The notes beneath the pieces were generated by a model. That model was not told the origin of the DNA. It made no database searches and saw only the letters and a program-made list of their open reading frames with translations. A stretch of 41,528 nucleotides of DNA from an uncultured Myxococcales bacterium (lineage in GTDB: Bacteria > Myxococcota_A > Bradymonadia > UBA7976 > UBA1532): NCBI GenBank assembly GCA_903847385.1, contig CAINDO010000111.1, positions 1 through 41,528 of the forward strand. The letters are read 5' to 3'. Positions 32,649-40,880 of this stretch are shown piece after piece. The position numbers and the translations under genes were made by a program. Positions within the stretch are counted from its first letter, which is position 1; every line of letters starts with the position of its first letter.

Positions 32649-32661
32649 CGGGACCTCGGGT

Positions 32662-35600
32662 TCAGAGGGGGGCGGACGAGTGCAGGACCTGCAGCGACCG
32701 GACCTCGAGGGCCGGGCCGTGGGCGAGGCGTTCGAGGGCGAGCACCGCGGCGCGTGCGCCGGCCAGCGTCGTGAAATACGGCACGCCGTTGCGCAGCGCG
32801 GCCCGCCGGAGCCCTTGAGAACGGCGGATGCGCTGCTTCTGGCGCACGGTGGTAAATACCAGATGGATCACGCGGTCGGACAGTGCCGTGATGGTGTTCG
32901 GCGCGGGCTCGAACTCCTTGGCCACGTATGTCGCGGGCACGCCGGCGGCCTCGAGCACCCGCAGCGTGCCGTCCGTGGCCCACACCGTGAAGCCGAGGGC
33001 GACGAGCGGCGCGGCGAGCGCCACCGCGGCGTGTTTGTCCTCGTCCGCCAGCGAGATGAGCACGTTCCCGCTGCTCGGCAGGCCGTTGTAGGCCGCCGCC
33101 TGCGCCTTGGCGAAGGCCGAGGGGAAGTCGATGTCGACCCCCATGACCTCACCCGTGGACTTCATCTCGGGGCCGAGCACCGAGTCGGCGCCCTGGAACT
33201 TCACGAACGGGAACACCGACTCTTTGACGGACGTGTAGCGCGGGATGATCTCGGCGACGAAGTCGAGCTCGGCGAGCCGCTTGCCCGCCATGACCCGCGC
33301 CGCGATCTTGGCCAGGGGCCGGCCGATGGCCTTGCTCACGAACGGCACCGTGCGGCTGGCGCGCGGGTTCACCTCGAGGACGAAGATCTCGTCGGGCACG
33401 TCCGAGCCCTCGGGCCCGAAGCGCACGGCGAACTGCACGTTCATCAGGCCGACCACGCCCAGCGCACGGGCCATGGCCTTCGTCTGGCGCCGCAGCTCGT
33501 CCACGATGCGCGCCGGCACGCTGTAGGGTGGCAGGCTGCAGGCGGAGTCACCGCTGTGGATGCCGGCCTCTTCGACGTGCTCCATGACGCCGCCGATGAC
33601 GACGTCGTGCCCGTCGGACACGCAGTCGACGTCCAGCTCGACGGCCCCACCGACGTACCGGTCGATGAGGACCGGGTGCTCCGGGCTCACCTGGACGGCC
33701 TCGCGCATGTAGCGCCGCAGGTTCTCCTCGTCCCCCACGATCTCCATCGCGCGGCCGCCGAGCACGTAGCTCGGCCGCACCACGACGGGGTAGCCGATGC
33801 GCGCGGTGACCTGAAGCGCCTCGTCCAGGCTGCGGCAGATGCCGTTGGGCGGCTGCTGCAGGCCGAGCTCGGTCAGCATCGCGGCGAAGCGCTCGCGGTC
33901 CTCGGCGCGGTCGATGGCGTCCGGCGGGGTGCCCAGGATCGGCACGCCCAGGCGTTCCAGCGGCACGGCGAGCTTCAGGGGCGTCTGCCCACCGAACTGC
34001 ACGATCACGCCGACGGGCTTCTCGCGCTCCACGATGGCCAGCACGTCCTCGAGCGTCAGCGGCTCGAAGTACAGGCGGTCGCTCGTGTCGTAGTCCGTGC
34101 TCACCGTCTCCGGGTTGCAGTTGACCATGATGGTCTCGAACCCGTCGTCCTTGAGCGACAGCGCGGCGTGCACGCAGCAGTAGTCGAACTCGATCCCCTG
34201 CCCGATGCGGTTCGGCCCACCGCCCAGGATCACGACCTTCGGCCGGTCCGAGGGCGGCGCCTCGTCCTCGACCTCGTAGGTCGAGTACAGGTACGGCGTG
34301 AACGCCTCGAACTCGGCGGCGCAGGTGTCCACGGACTTGTAGACCGGCGCGATGCCGGCCTCGCGCCGCCAGCCGCGCACCGCCGCCTCGTCCGTGCCGA
34401 GGAGCGTCGCCAGCCGCCGGTCCGAGAAGCCCATGCGCTTCGCGCGCAGCAGGTGCTCCGCCGTGGGTCGCCCGCCGCGCAGCGCCCAGAACGTGTGCTC
34501 CTGCTCGACGATGCTGCGGATCTGCGCCAGGAACCAGGGGTCGAAGTGGCAGAGCGTGTTGATCTCGGCATCCGAGAGGCCGGCGCGCATGGCGTCGGCC
34601 ACGTGCAGGAGGCGCTCGGGGTGCGCGACCTTCAGGGCCTCGCGCAGCACCGTGTGGGCCTCGGCCAGCTCCGGCGTGTCCGCCTCGGGGTCGTGCGCCT
34701 GCGCCTCGTCCAGGATGCGCGGCATCAGGCCCCAGGTGCCCGTCTCCATGCTGCGCAGGGCCTTCTGCAGGCTCTCCGCGAAGGTCCGGCCGATGGCCAT
34801 GGCCTCGCCCACGGACTTCATCTGCGTGCCGAGCACGGGCTCCGTGCCCGGGAACTTCTCGAACGTGAACCGCGGGATCTTGGTGACGACGTAGTCGATC
34901 GTCGGCTCGAAGCTCGCCGGCGTGACGCGCGTGATGTCGTTCGTCAGCTCGTCGAGCCGGTAGCCGACGGCCAGCAGCGCGGCGATCTTGGCGATGGGGA
35001 ACCCGGTGGCCTTCGAGGCCAGCGCCGAGCTCCGGCTCACGCGGGGGTTCATCTCGATGACCACCACGCGGCCCGTGCGCGGGTCGACGCCGAACTGCAC
35101 GTTGCTGCCGCCGGTGTCGACGCCGATCTCTCGGATACAGGCGATCGACGCGTCCCGCAGGAACTGGTACTCGCGGTCCGTGAGGGTCTGCGCGGGGGCC
35201 ACGGTGATCGAGTCGCCCGTGTGAACGCCCATGGGATCGAGGTTCTCGATGCTGCAGATGATCACGACGTTGTCCGCCGTGTCGCGCATCACCTCGAGCT
35301 CGTACTCCTTCCAGCCCAGGATGGACTCGTCCACCAGGACCTCGCGGGTCGGAGACATGTCCAGGGCCCAGCGGCCGAACTCTTCGAGCTCCGTGGGCGT
35401 GCGGGCGATGCTGCCGCCGGTGCCGCCGAGCGTGAAGCTTGGGCGCAGGATGACCGGGTAGCCCGTCGTCTTCACCAGCTCGCGGATGTCCTCCATCGAG
35501 CGCGCGACGCCGCTGCGGGGCATCTCCAGGCCGATGGAGTGCATCGCCTGCTTGAAGAGCTCGCGGTCCTCGGCCTTGCGGATCGCCTCGACCTTGGCCC

Positions 35601-35949
35601 CGATGAGCTCGCAGCCGAACTCGACCAGCACCCCGGCGTCGTGCAGCGCCAGCGCCATGTTCAGCGCGGTCTGGCCACCGAGGGTCGGCAGGATCGCGTC
35701 CGGCCGCTCCTTCTCGATGACCCGCCGCACGAACTCCAGCGTGATCGGCTCGACGTAGACCTGATCCGCCGTCTCGGGATCGGTCATGATCGTGGCCGGG
35801 TTGCTGTTGATGAGAACGACCTCGAAGCCCTCCCGTCTCAGAGCTTTGCAGGCCTGGGTGCCCGAGTAATCGAATTCGCAAGCCTGCCCGATCACGATCG
35901 GGCCGCTGCCAAGGATGAGGATCTTCCGGATGTCGTTCCGCCGCGGCAT
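32662..35949 (-). CDS. carB: Carbamoyl phosphate synthase large subunit
   Basis: The protein has 1095 residues, full length (family about 1070). It shows the internal duplication of two ATP-grasp halves, each with its own biotin-carboxylase-like N-terminal part: [22 protein letters not shown] in the first and [21 protein letters not shown] in the second. Between them lies the oligomerisation domain, and at the C-terminus an MGS-like allosteric domain (about 950-1095). Known role: glutamine-derived ammonia, bicarbonate and two ATP give carbamoyl phosphate for arginine and pyrimidine synthesis, with CarA as partner. carA is not in the window. The gene sits between a glycosyltransferase and greA. 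An ATG start is clear at MPRRNDIRK. Confidence 0.98.
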   Translation of the reverse strand: MPRRNDIRKILILGSGPIVIGQACEFDYSGTQACKALRREGFEVVLINSNPATIMTDPETADQVYVEPITLEFVRRVIEKERPDAILPTLGGQTALNMALALHDAGVLVEFGCELIGAKVEAIRKAEDRELFKQAMHSIGLEMPRSGVARSMEDIRELVKTTGYPVILRPSFTLGGTGGSIARTPTELEEFGRWALDMSPTREVLVDESILGWKEYELEVMRDTADNVVIICSIENLDPMGVHTGDSITVAPAQTLTDREYQFLRDASIACIREIGVDTGGSNVQFGVDPRTGRVVVIEMNPRVSRSSALASKATGFPIAKIAALLAVGYRLDELTNDITRVTPASFEPTIDYVVTKIPRFTFEKFPGTEPVLGTQMKSVGEAMAIGRTFAESLQKALRSMETGTWGLMPRILDEAQAHDPEADTPELAEAHTVLREALKVAHPERLLHVADAMRAGLSDAEINTLCHFDPWFLAQIRSIVEQEHTFWALRGGRPTAEHLLRAKRMGFSDRRLATLLGTDEAAVRGWRREAGIAPVYKSVDTCAAEFEAFTPYLYSTYEVEDEAPPSDRPKVVILGGGPNRIGQGIEFDYCCVHAALSLKDDGFETIMVNCNPETVSTDYDTSDRLYFEPLTLEDVLAIVEREKPVGVIVQFGGQTPLKLAVPLERLGVPILGTPPDAIDRAEDRERFAAMLTELGLQQPPNGICRSLDEALQVTARIGYPVVVRPSYVLGGRAMEIVGDEENLRRYMREAVQVSPEHPVLIDRYVGGAVELDVDCVSDGHDVVIGGVMEHVEEAGIHSGDSACSLPPYSVPARIVDELRRQTKAMARALGVVGLMNVQFAVRFGPEGSDVPDEIFVLEVNPRASRTVPFVSKAIGRPLAKIAARVMAGKRLAELDFVAEIIPRYTSVKESVFPFVKFQGADSVLGPEMKSTGEVMGVDIDFPSAFAKAQAAAYNGLPSSGNVLISLADEDKHAAVALAAPLVALGFTVWATDGTLRVLEAAGVPATYVAKEFEPAPNTITALSDRVIHLVFTTVRQKQRIRRSQGLRRAALRNGVPYFTTLAGARAAVLALERLAHGPALEVRSLQVLHSSAPL

Positions 35950-35999
35950 GGCGGCGGCATCCTAAAGAGGTCGGTGCCCCGGTGCAACGCGAGCTTCGC

Positions 36000-37121
36000 T
36001 CAATCGCCCGGAACCTCGGCCCAGACGTCCGCGATCGTGCGCTCCGTCTCGGCCCAGTCGAGGGCCGCGGCGGTCCGCACGCCGTGTTCCACCAGGGTGT
36101 CGCGCGCGTCCGGCGAGCCCAGCAGCGCCTCCAGCTGCGTCGCCAGCGTGCCCGCGTCCCCCGGCGGAAAATATCGCGCGGCCGCACCGGCGTAGGTCCG
36201 CACGACGGGCAGGTCCGAGGCCACGATGGCCCGCCCCGCCGCCAGCGCCCACAGGACCGACTCGGGGATGACCCCGCCCGTCTCCGTGCAGCGCGTGTGC
36301 AGCATCGAGCACACGACCACACTCGCGGCGTCCAGCCGGGAGATGATGTTCTCCATCGAGTCGTCCCGGCTCACCGTGACGCGGTCGGAAACCCGCAAGG
36401 CCCGCGCGTGCGCCTCCATCTGACCCGCCGGGGCGTCGGGGGGCGTCACGAGCGTCAGCCGCCAAGGCCGCTTGAGGCGAGCGAGGGCGTCCATGGGCAC
36501 CGCCCAGCCGCTCCACGGCGCCATGTCGCCCAGCCAGAGCACGTGCGGCAGATCCGGCGCGGCGCCCGTCTGCACGCCGATGGGCACGCCATCGGGTGAC
36601 GTGTAGACCTTCTCGTGGGGCACGCCGCGCTGCACGAGCGTGGCCGCCTCGATCATCGAGCGCGCGATGACGGCGTCCGCCCGCGCGAGCGTCTTGTCCT
36701 CCACGGACACCATGTCCAGCAGGCGCTCCGCCGGCAGCTTCGGCTGGTGGTCGCGCAGCCACTGCGAGGGCAGGATGCCGGGCTCGATGACCACCCGGGC
36801 CCCCGGTCGCCGCCGCAGCACGGCCGGCACGCCGCTGGACACGCCCATGCAGTGCACCAGCTTGGGCCGCGCGGCGTCGAGCAGCGCCCCCACCGCGTCG
36901 GCGACCTCGGCCACCAGGTTCTCGTGGGTCAGCCCGGGGGCCACCCGCACCGGCACGTGGCGCACACCCGGCGAGAGCACCCGTTCGTCCCCCACGACGG
37001 GCGAGATGAGCGTCCCGCCGCCCGTGCGCGACAACAGCGCGGCCCGCCGGTGCAGCCGCGCCGCCTCCAGTCCCGTGCCCGTGAGCAGCGCCTCGCCGAC
37101 CAGCACCCGCCCGCCGGTCAA
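36000..37121 (-). CDS. GT4-like glycosyltransferase coupled to lipA
   Basis: The protein has 373 residues and a GT-B fold. The N-terminal half contains KLVHCMGVSSGVPAVLRRRPGARVV cut short by the VIEPGI strand. The C-terminal half has HVLWLGDMAPWSGW, a RVTVSRDDS segment and the donor-site motif ETGGVIPESVLWALAAG, followed by RAIVASDLPVV. No membrane segment is seen. The TTG start overlaps the lipA stop (TTGA), so its translation is likely coupled to lipA; no independent ribosome site is visible. Its sequence differs clearly from the glycosyltransferase at 18464. The acceptor is unknown. A function shared with lipoate synthesis is not expected from known biology. Confidence 0.88.
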   Translation of the reverse strand: MTGGRVLVGEALLTGTGLEAARLHRRAALLSRTGGGTLISPVVGDERVLSPGVRHVPVRVAPGLTHENLVAEVADAVGALLDAARPKLVHCMGVSSGVPAVLRRRPGARVVIEPGILPSQWLRDHQPKLPAERLLDMVSVEDKTLARADAVIARSMIEAATLVQRGVPHEKVYTSPDGVPIGVQTGAAPDLPHVLWLGDMAPWSGWAVPMDALARLKRPWRLTLVTPPDAPAGQMEAHARALRVSDRVTVSRDDSMENIISRLDAASVVVCSMLHTRCTETGGVIPESVLWALAAGRAIVASDLPVVRTYAGAAARYFPPGDAGTLATQLEALLGSPDARDTLVEHGVRTAAALDWAETERTIADVWAEVPGD

Positions 37122-38101
37122 GCGCCGGCCCCGGCCCGCGCATGCAGCAGGGCCTCCGCGGCGTTGTACGACGATCGAACGAACGGCCCGGCGAACACGT
37201 GGTCGAAGCCGAGCGACTTTCCGTGCTCGCGGAAGACCGCGTAGGCGTCCTCGGTGAGGTACTCGGCGACGGGCACCTGCACGAGGCTGGGCCGCAGGTA
37301 CTGGCCGATCGTCACGATGCGCACGCCGTGGGCCCGCAGGTCTTCCATCAGCGTGAGAACCTCCGCGCGCGTCTCGCCGAGGCCCACCATCAGGCCGCTC
37401 TTCACCACACGCTCGGGGAACTCCGTGGCCACCGTGTGCAGGACCTCCAGGCTGCGCTCGTAGCGCGCCTTGGGCCGCACGCGGGCGTACAGCCGCGGCA
37501 CCGTCTCGATGTTGTGGTTGAAGACGTCGATGGGACTCGAGGCCACGCGGCGGACCGCCTCCAGGTCACCGCAGAAGTCCGGCGTCAGGACCTCGAGCGC
37601 CGCCTCGGGCAGGGCCGCACGCAGCGCCTCCATCACGGCGCGGAAGTGCGCCGAGCCGCCGTCCGGCAGGTCGTCCCGGTTCACGCTCGTCACCACGACG
37701 TGCGACAGCCCGAGGGATGCCGCAGCCGCCGCGACGCGTTCGGGCTCGTCCGGGCTCGGCGGCGCGGGCCGGGCCGTGCCCACCGCGCAGAAGCCGCACG
37801 CGCGGGTGCAGTCCTTGCCCAGGATCATGAACGTCGCGGTGTTCCGCTGGAAACACTCGTTGAGGTTCGGGCAGCGGGCCTCCTCGCAGACCGTGACGAG
37901 GCCGCCGGTCCGCAAAAGGCGCTTCACGCCCGTGACGGCCTCCCCTTTGCCCACCGGGCGCTTGAGGAAGTCGGGTTTTCGCAACGCCGCGCGGTCCCGG
38001 CCGAAGCGGTCGCCCGCCGGATGTCCGGGCAGGGCGTCCGCGCAGGCGCTGGTTTCGGAGGCGTCAGGGGGAAGAAGGGGCAGTGATTCTCGATTCGACA
38101 C
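37118..38101 (-). CDS. lipA: Lipoyl synthase
   Basis: The protein has 327 residues. The auxiliary cluster motif is CEEARCPNLNEC (Cys72, Cys77, Cys83) and the radical SAM motif is CTRACGFC (Cys98, Cys102, Cys105). The C-terminal RSSYNA supplies the serine ligand of the auxiliary cluster. Known role: insertion of two sulfurs into octanoyl-lipoyl domains. The N-terminus has about 40 extra residues before RKPDFLKR, with a GTG start at 38101. lipB is not adjacent. It is the first gene of a minus-strand run that continues into the glycosyltransferase and probably carB-greA-recG. It is divergent from rpsU. Confidence 0.97.
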   Translation of the reverse strand: MSNRESLPLLPPDASETSACADALPGHPAGDRFGRDRAALRKPDFLKRPVGKGEAVTGVKRLLRTGGLVTVCEEARCPNLNECFQRNTATFMILGKDCTRACGFCAVGTARPAPPSPDEPERVAAAAASLGLSHVVVTSVNRDDLPDGGSAHFRAVMEALRAALPEAALEVLTPDFCGDLEAVRRVASSPIDVFNHNIETVPRLYARVRPKARYERSLEVLHTVATEFPERVVKSGLMVGLGETRAEVLTLMEDLRAHGVRIVTIGQYLRPSLVQVPVAEYLTEDAYAVFREHGKSLGFDHVFAGPFVRSSYNAAEALLHARAGAGA

Positions 38102-38130
38102 GATCTTTCAGTACCGCGGAGAAAGGGCGC

Positions 38131-38159
38131 TTGACAAGCACGGTGGGTCTACATACCCT
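38131..38159 (+). promoter_or_regulatory. Sigma-70-type promoter for rpsU
   Basis: A perfect TTGACA (38131-38136), a 17-base spacer, then TACCCT (38154-38159), which keeps TA and the final T of the -10. The predicted start is near 38166. On the other strand the -35 reads TTGTCA, so the same bases might serve lipA, but a matching -10 there is weak. Confidence 0.7.
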
Positions 38160-38218
38160 CCCGGCGCCTTAACGGGCTCTGCGGAGTCCTTTTGTCTTTC
38201 GTCAGGCGAGGTGTGAAC

Positions 38219-38461
38219 TTGAGCTCGAACGAGTTGGTGCTGCGGCCCCTCGAGGTGATCGTCGAGGGCGATAATGTGGAGCGCGCCATCAAGGCCCTCA
38301 AGCGCAAGGTGGCGCAGGAGGGCATCTACAAGGAGCTGAAGCGGCGCCGCTTCTACGAGAAGCCTTCGGTCAAGACGAAGCGCAAGCAGCGTGAGGCCGA
38401 GCGCCGCCGCCGCAAGGAGCGCCGTCGTCAGCTTCGGGCGACCAGCAAGCCCAAGAAGTAA
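38219..38461 (+). CDS. rpsU: 30S ribosomal protein S21
   Basis: The protein has about 80 residues. The S21 core is clear (LEVIVEGDNVERAIKALKRKV, QEGIYKELKRRRFYEKPS), followed by a long Lys/Arg-rich tail (RRRRKERRRQLRATSKPKK) that would contact 16S rRNA near the anti-Shine-Dalgarno region. There are two TTG starts in frame. I prefer 38219, with GAGG 7 bases upstream. An upstream TTG at 38192 (nine residues longer) also has GGAG 5 bases away. The core starts at about residue 12, so either reading carries an N-terminal extension. A good promoter lies upstream, and a small gene follows after 5 bases. Confidence 0.92.
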   Translation: MSSNELVLRPLEVIVEGDNVERAIKALKRKVAQEGIYKELKRRRFYEKPSVKTKRKQREAERRRRKERRRQLRATSKPKK

Positions 38462-38466
38462 GCCGC

Positions 38467-38676
38467 TTGGGCGCGAGCGCTTCCACGTCCGTCCGTTCGG
38501 AGTATCGGGCCGTCAAGGTCTTCACTGCGACGAAGGCGGCCGAACGGGAGCGTCTGGGCGACCAGGTGACCGAGTGGCTGGGCGCGAACCCGGGCATCTC
38601 CATCGTGGATACCGTGGTCCAGCAATCGTCGGACCAACAGTTCCACTGCCTGACGATCGTGGTCTTCTACCGCTGA
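38467..38676 (+). CDS. Small protein cotranscribed with rpsU
   Basis: The protein has 69 residues from a TTG start 5 bases after the rpsU stop. The first dozen residues are Ser/Ala-rich and may not be translated. The rest is compact and family-like, with two helices and two strands (VKVFTATKAAERERLGDQVTEW, ISIVDTVVQQSSDQQFHC cut before LTIVVFYR). There is no signal or membrane segment. I do not recognise a named family. The strand-ending FHCLTIVVFYR suggests a small dimeric beta-sheet protein. The link with ribosomal S21 suggests a role under the same growth control. Confidence 0.75.
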   Translation: MGASASTSVRSEYRAVKVFTATKAAERERLGDQVTEWLGANPGISIVDTVVQQSSDQQFHCLTIVVFYR

Positions 38677-38687
38677 TCGTCAGGGCT

Positions 38688-38702
38688 CCGGGTGTCTCCC
38701 GG
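38688..38702. terminator. Short hairpin between convergent genes
   Basis: A 5-bp stem (CCGGG / CCCGG) with a TGTCT loop lies in the 40 bases between the small rpsU-linked gene and the lipoprotein gene. It is short and lacks a T-tract. Confidence 0.3.
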
Positions 38703-38716
38703 CGGCATCGCCCGCG

Positions 38717-39436
38717 TCAATCGCAGACGCCGCCGAGCAGCGCGCCCACGGGTGCGTCCGGATGGGGTTCTGCGACCGCCGCCTCGGCTCCGAAGCGCAG
38801 CGTACACGGCGTGCCCGCGTGGCAGGCGTAGCCGGTGAAGGCGAGCTGGGCGTCGAACGACCCGCGCAAGCCGCCGTCCTCGCACACTCGCCAGACGACG
38901 TGCGCGAACGCCTTCTCTGCGTCTTCGTCCGCGTTGGGGCACCCAGCCGCGATCCACGCGTCCTCGGAGCTGCCGAGGTTCGTGGTCGCCTCCCCCGATA
39001 GATCGGCGGCGGCCTCGGCGTGGTCGATCTCCTCGCCGAGCGAGGCGGGGAACGCCATGCGCACGGTGCAGGACGTCTGCCCCTGCGTGACCGCTGAGCG
39101 GGTCGTGCCCGTCAGGCGCAGCTCGATGCCCGTATCCGCCGCGCCCACCACGCACCCGTGCAGCACGACGGGGCGGACCGCGTTGTCCGTCTCGTCGGCG
39201 AAGGTCAGCGTGACCGTGCGCCCGGACTGCGCGAGCGTCGCGGAGGTCTGCCGGAGCGCCCAGGGCGCGCCGCGCCCCTCGCAGGTCTCGCCGGCGACCC
39301 GCAGTTGGACGTCGAAGACGTGACCGAGCCACGGCAGCCCATCCGGCGGCGGCTCACCCGAGGCATCCTGACTGCGGTTGCAGGCGAGCGGCACGGCCAA
39401 GGCGAGCCCGGCGGCGGCCACCTGCAGCGGCCTCAT
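38717..39436 (-). CDS. Cysteine-rich lipoprotein
   Basis: The protein has 239 residues. The ATG at 39436 overlaps the queC stop (ATGA) and gives a signal peptide [19 protein letters not shown], with a non-standard lipobox (PLAC, Cys19). The frame is open further upstream, but those residues would sit inside queC and spoil the signal. The mature part has eight further cysteines, enough for four disulfides, and a beta-rich pattern ([34 protein letters not shown]). No family is recognised. Its place at the end of the queuosine genes is odd for a surface protein. Confidence 0.82.
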   Translation of the reverse strand: MRPLQVAAAGLALAVPLACNRSQDASGEPPPDGLPWLGHVFDVQLRVAGETCEGRGAPWALRQTSATLAQSGRTVTLTFADETDNAVRPVVLHGCVVGAADTGIELRLTGTTRSAVTQGQTSCTVRMAFPASLGEEIDHAEAAADLSGEATTNLGSSEDAWIAAGCPNADEDAEKAFAHVVWRVCEDGGLRGSFDAQLAFTGYACHAGTPCTLRFGAEAAVAEPHPDAPVGALLGGVCD

Positions 39437-40137
39437 GCGCGCACGTACCGCGCCGGGTCGGGCACCCCGACCTCGGCGAAGCCCTTGAGCCGCAGCTGGC
39501 AGGCGTCGCAGGAGCCGCAAGCCGCCCCGTCGGGCGCGGGGTCGTAACAGGAGTGCGTCACGCCGTAGTCCACGCCGAGCGCGAGGCCGGCGCGGATGAT
39601 GTCGGCTTTGCTCATGTGCTGGAGCGGGGCGTGGATGCGCAGCGCACCGCCCTCGATGCCGGCGCGTGTGGCGAGCTGCCCCACGCGCTCGAAGGCCGCG
39701 ATGTACTCGGGCCGGCAGTCGGGGTAGCCCGAGTAGTCGATGGCATTGACGCCGATGAAGATGTCCGTGGCCCCGCGGACCTCGGCCAGCGCCAGCGCAT
39801 GGGCCAGAAAGATCGTGTTGCGCGCGGGCACGTAGGTGATGGGCACGCCGGCGGACATCTGGGCGTCGCTGCGGCCATGGGGCACGGCGAGCTCGGGATC
39901 CGTGAGGGCCGACCCGCCGAAGAGGTCGAGCGCCAGGTTCGCGACCAGATGCTCCGCCGCGCCGTGTCGGCGGGCGACGAGCGCCGCGGCCTCGAGCTCG
40001 AAGGCGTGGCGCTGACCGTAGCGGAACGACAATGCGTGGACCTTGTGACCGGCGGCGCGGGCGATGGCCAGCACCGTGGCCGAGTCCAGGCCACCGCTCA
40101 ACAGCACCACCGCCGGCTTCTCAGACGCCTCGTGCAT
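39433..40137 (-). CDS. queC: 7-cyano-7-deazaguanine (preQ0) synthase QueC
   Basis: The protein has 234 residues. The ATP-PPi loop is SGGLDSAT (14-21). The zinc site uses Cys197, Cys207, Cys210 and Cys213 (SCYD..., ACGSCDAC). IPARNT-like [23 protein letters not shown] and [12 protein letters not shown] are all family signatures. Known role: ATP-dependent conversion of 7-carboxy-7-deazaguanine to preQ0, the step after QueE in queuosine (and 7-deazaguanine DNA) pathways. It overlaps the end of queE by 17 bases, so the two are coupled. Confidence 0.97.
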   Translation of the reverse strand: MHEASEKPAVVLLSGGLDSATVLAIARAAGHKVHALSFRYGQRHAFELEAAALVARRHGAAEHLVANLALDLFGGSALTDPELAVPHGRSDAQMSAGVPITYVPARNTIFLAHALALAEVRGATDIFIGVNAIDYSGYPDCRPEYIAAFERVGQLATRAGIEGGALRIHAPLQHMSKADIIRAGLALGVDYGVTHSCYDPAPDGAACGSCDACQLRLKGFAEVGVPDPARYVRA

Positions 40138-40780
40138 CGGCTCCCCATAAGTACTTATGCAACTGCAACTGCAGACGGACCGGCAGGCGGTCCTCCAGAA
40201 TCCAGGCGGCGAGCTGCGCCGGGTCCAGCCGGCCGTGCACCGGGCTGAAGTGGATCGCCGCCACCCGATCGACGACGCCGCGGGACATCACCTGGTCGCG
40301 CGCCCAGACGTAGTCGGCGCGGTCGGTGAGCACGCACTTGAGCTCGTCCCGGGGCCCGAGCAGCGGCACGTTCTCCCAGCGATTGCGCTCGACCTCGCCG
40401 GAGCCCGGGGGCTTCCAGTCCACGATCCGATGCACACGCGGGTCGACGGGCGCGAGGTCTCGCTGCCCGCCCGTCTCCAGGGTGACCGTGAGGCCGGCGT
40501 CGAGCAGGCGCGCGATGAGGCCGTGGACGTCCGGCTGCAGGAGCGGCTCACCGCCCGTGACGCAGACGAGCGGCGTGCCGTACGCCAGGACCGCCTCGAC
40601 CAGCGCGTCGACGGTCCGCCACTTGCCCCCGGTGAAGGTATAGGTCTAATCACACCACGCGCAGCGCAGATCACAACCTGTGAGCCGAACGAACACACTC
40701 GGCCGACCGGCGAAGGTGCTCTCGCCCTGGATGCTGTGGAAGATCTCGGTGATGCGAAGGCGCATGCGGCGGCGGACCAT
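40121..40780 (-). pseudogene. queE: 7-carboxy-7-deazaguanine synthase QueE interrupted by an in-frame TAG
   Basis: Reading from the ATG at 40765 (or 40780, five residues longer), the frame encodes a full QueE. It has [20 protein letters not shown], the radical SAM motif CDLRCAWC (Cys31, Cys35, Cys38) and, after codon 40, TYTF, LVCVTGGEPLLQ, TLETGG, HRIVDWKPPGSGE and FSPVHGRL. Codon 40, directly after CAWCD, is TAG (bases 40646-40648); QueE proteins usually have Thr or Ser there. The frame is unchanged on both sides, so a substitution, not a frameshift, is responsible. A Ser TCG codon could become TAG by one change. The protein would end at residue 39 unless the codon is read through. Restarting downstream would lose the cluster cysteines. 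The final stop overlaps queC. Confidence 0.85.
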
Positions 40781-40845
40781 ATCCGAGATGCCCGGCGCGG
40801 GCAACGGCGGTGCCGGCCGGCGCGCCCCCGGTGGCTCACCCGTTC

Positions 40846-40874
40846 TTGAACCCGCGGACCCGCGGCCTCATGAT
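40846..40874 (+). promoter_or_regulatory. Sigma-70-like promoter for the 3'-edge gene
   Basis: TTGAAC (40846-40851), 17 bases, CATGAT (40869-40874). The predicted start falls at or very near the ATG at 40881, which would make a leaderless or nearly leaderless message. This agrees with the lack of a ribosome site there. Confidence 0.35.
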
Positions 40875-40880
40875 GCCGCC

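Noticed and set aside
40121..40435. A separate 104-residue gene in the 3' half of queE
   Set aside because: It is the C-terminal half of QueE in the same frame, and would lack the radical SAM cysteines if made alone.
40646..40648. Selenocysteine at the queE internal stop
   Set aside because: The codon is TAG, not TGA. I saw no conserved hairpin directly downstream, and QueE is not a selenoprotein family.
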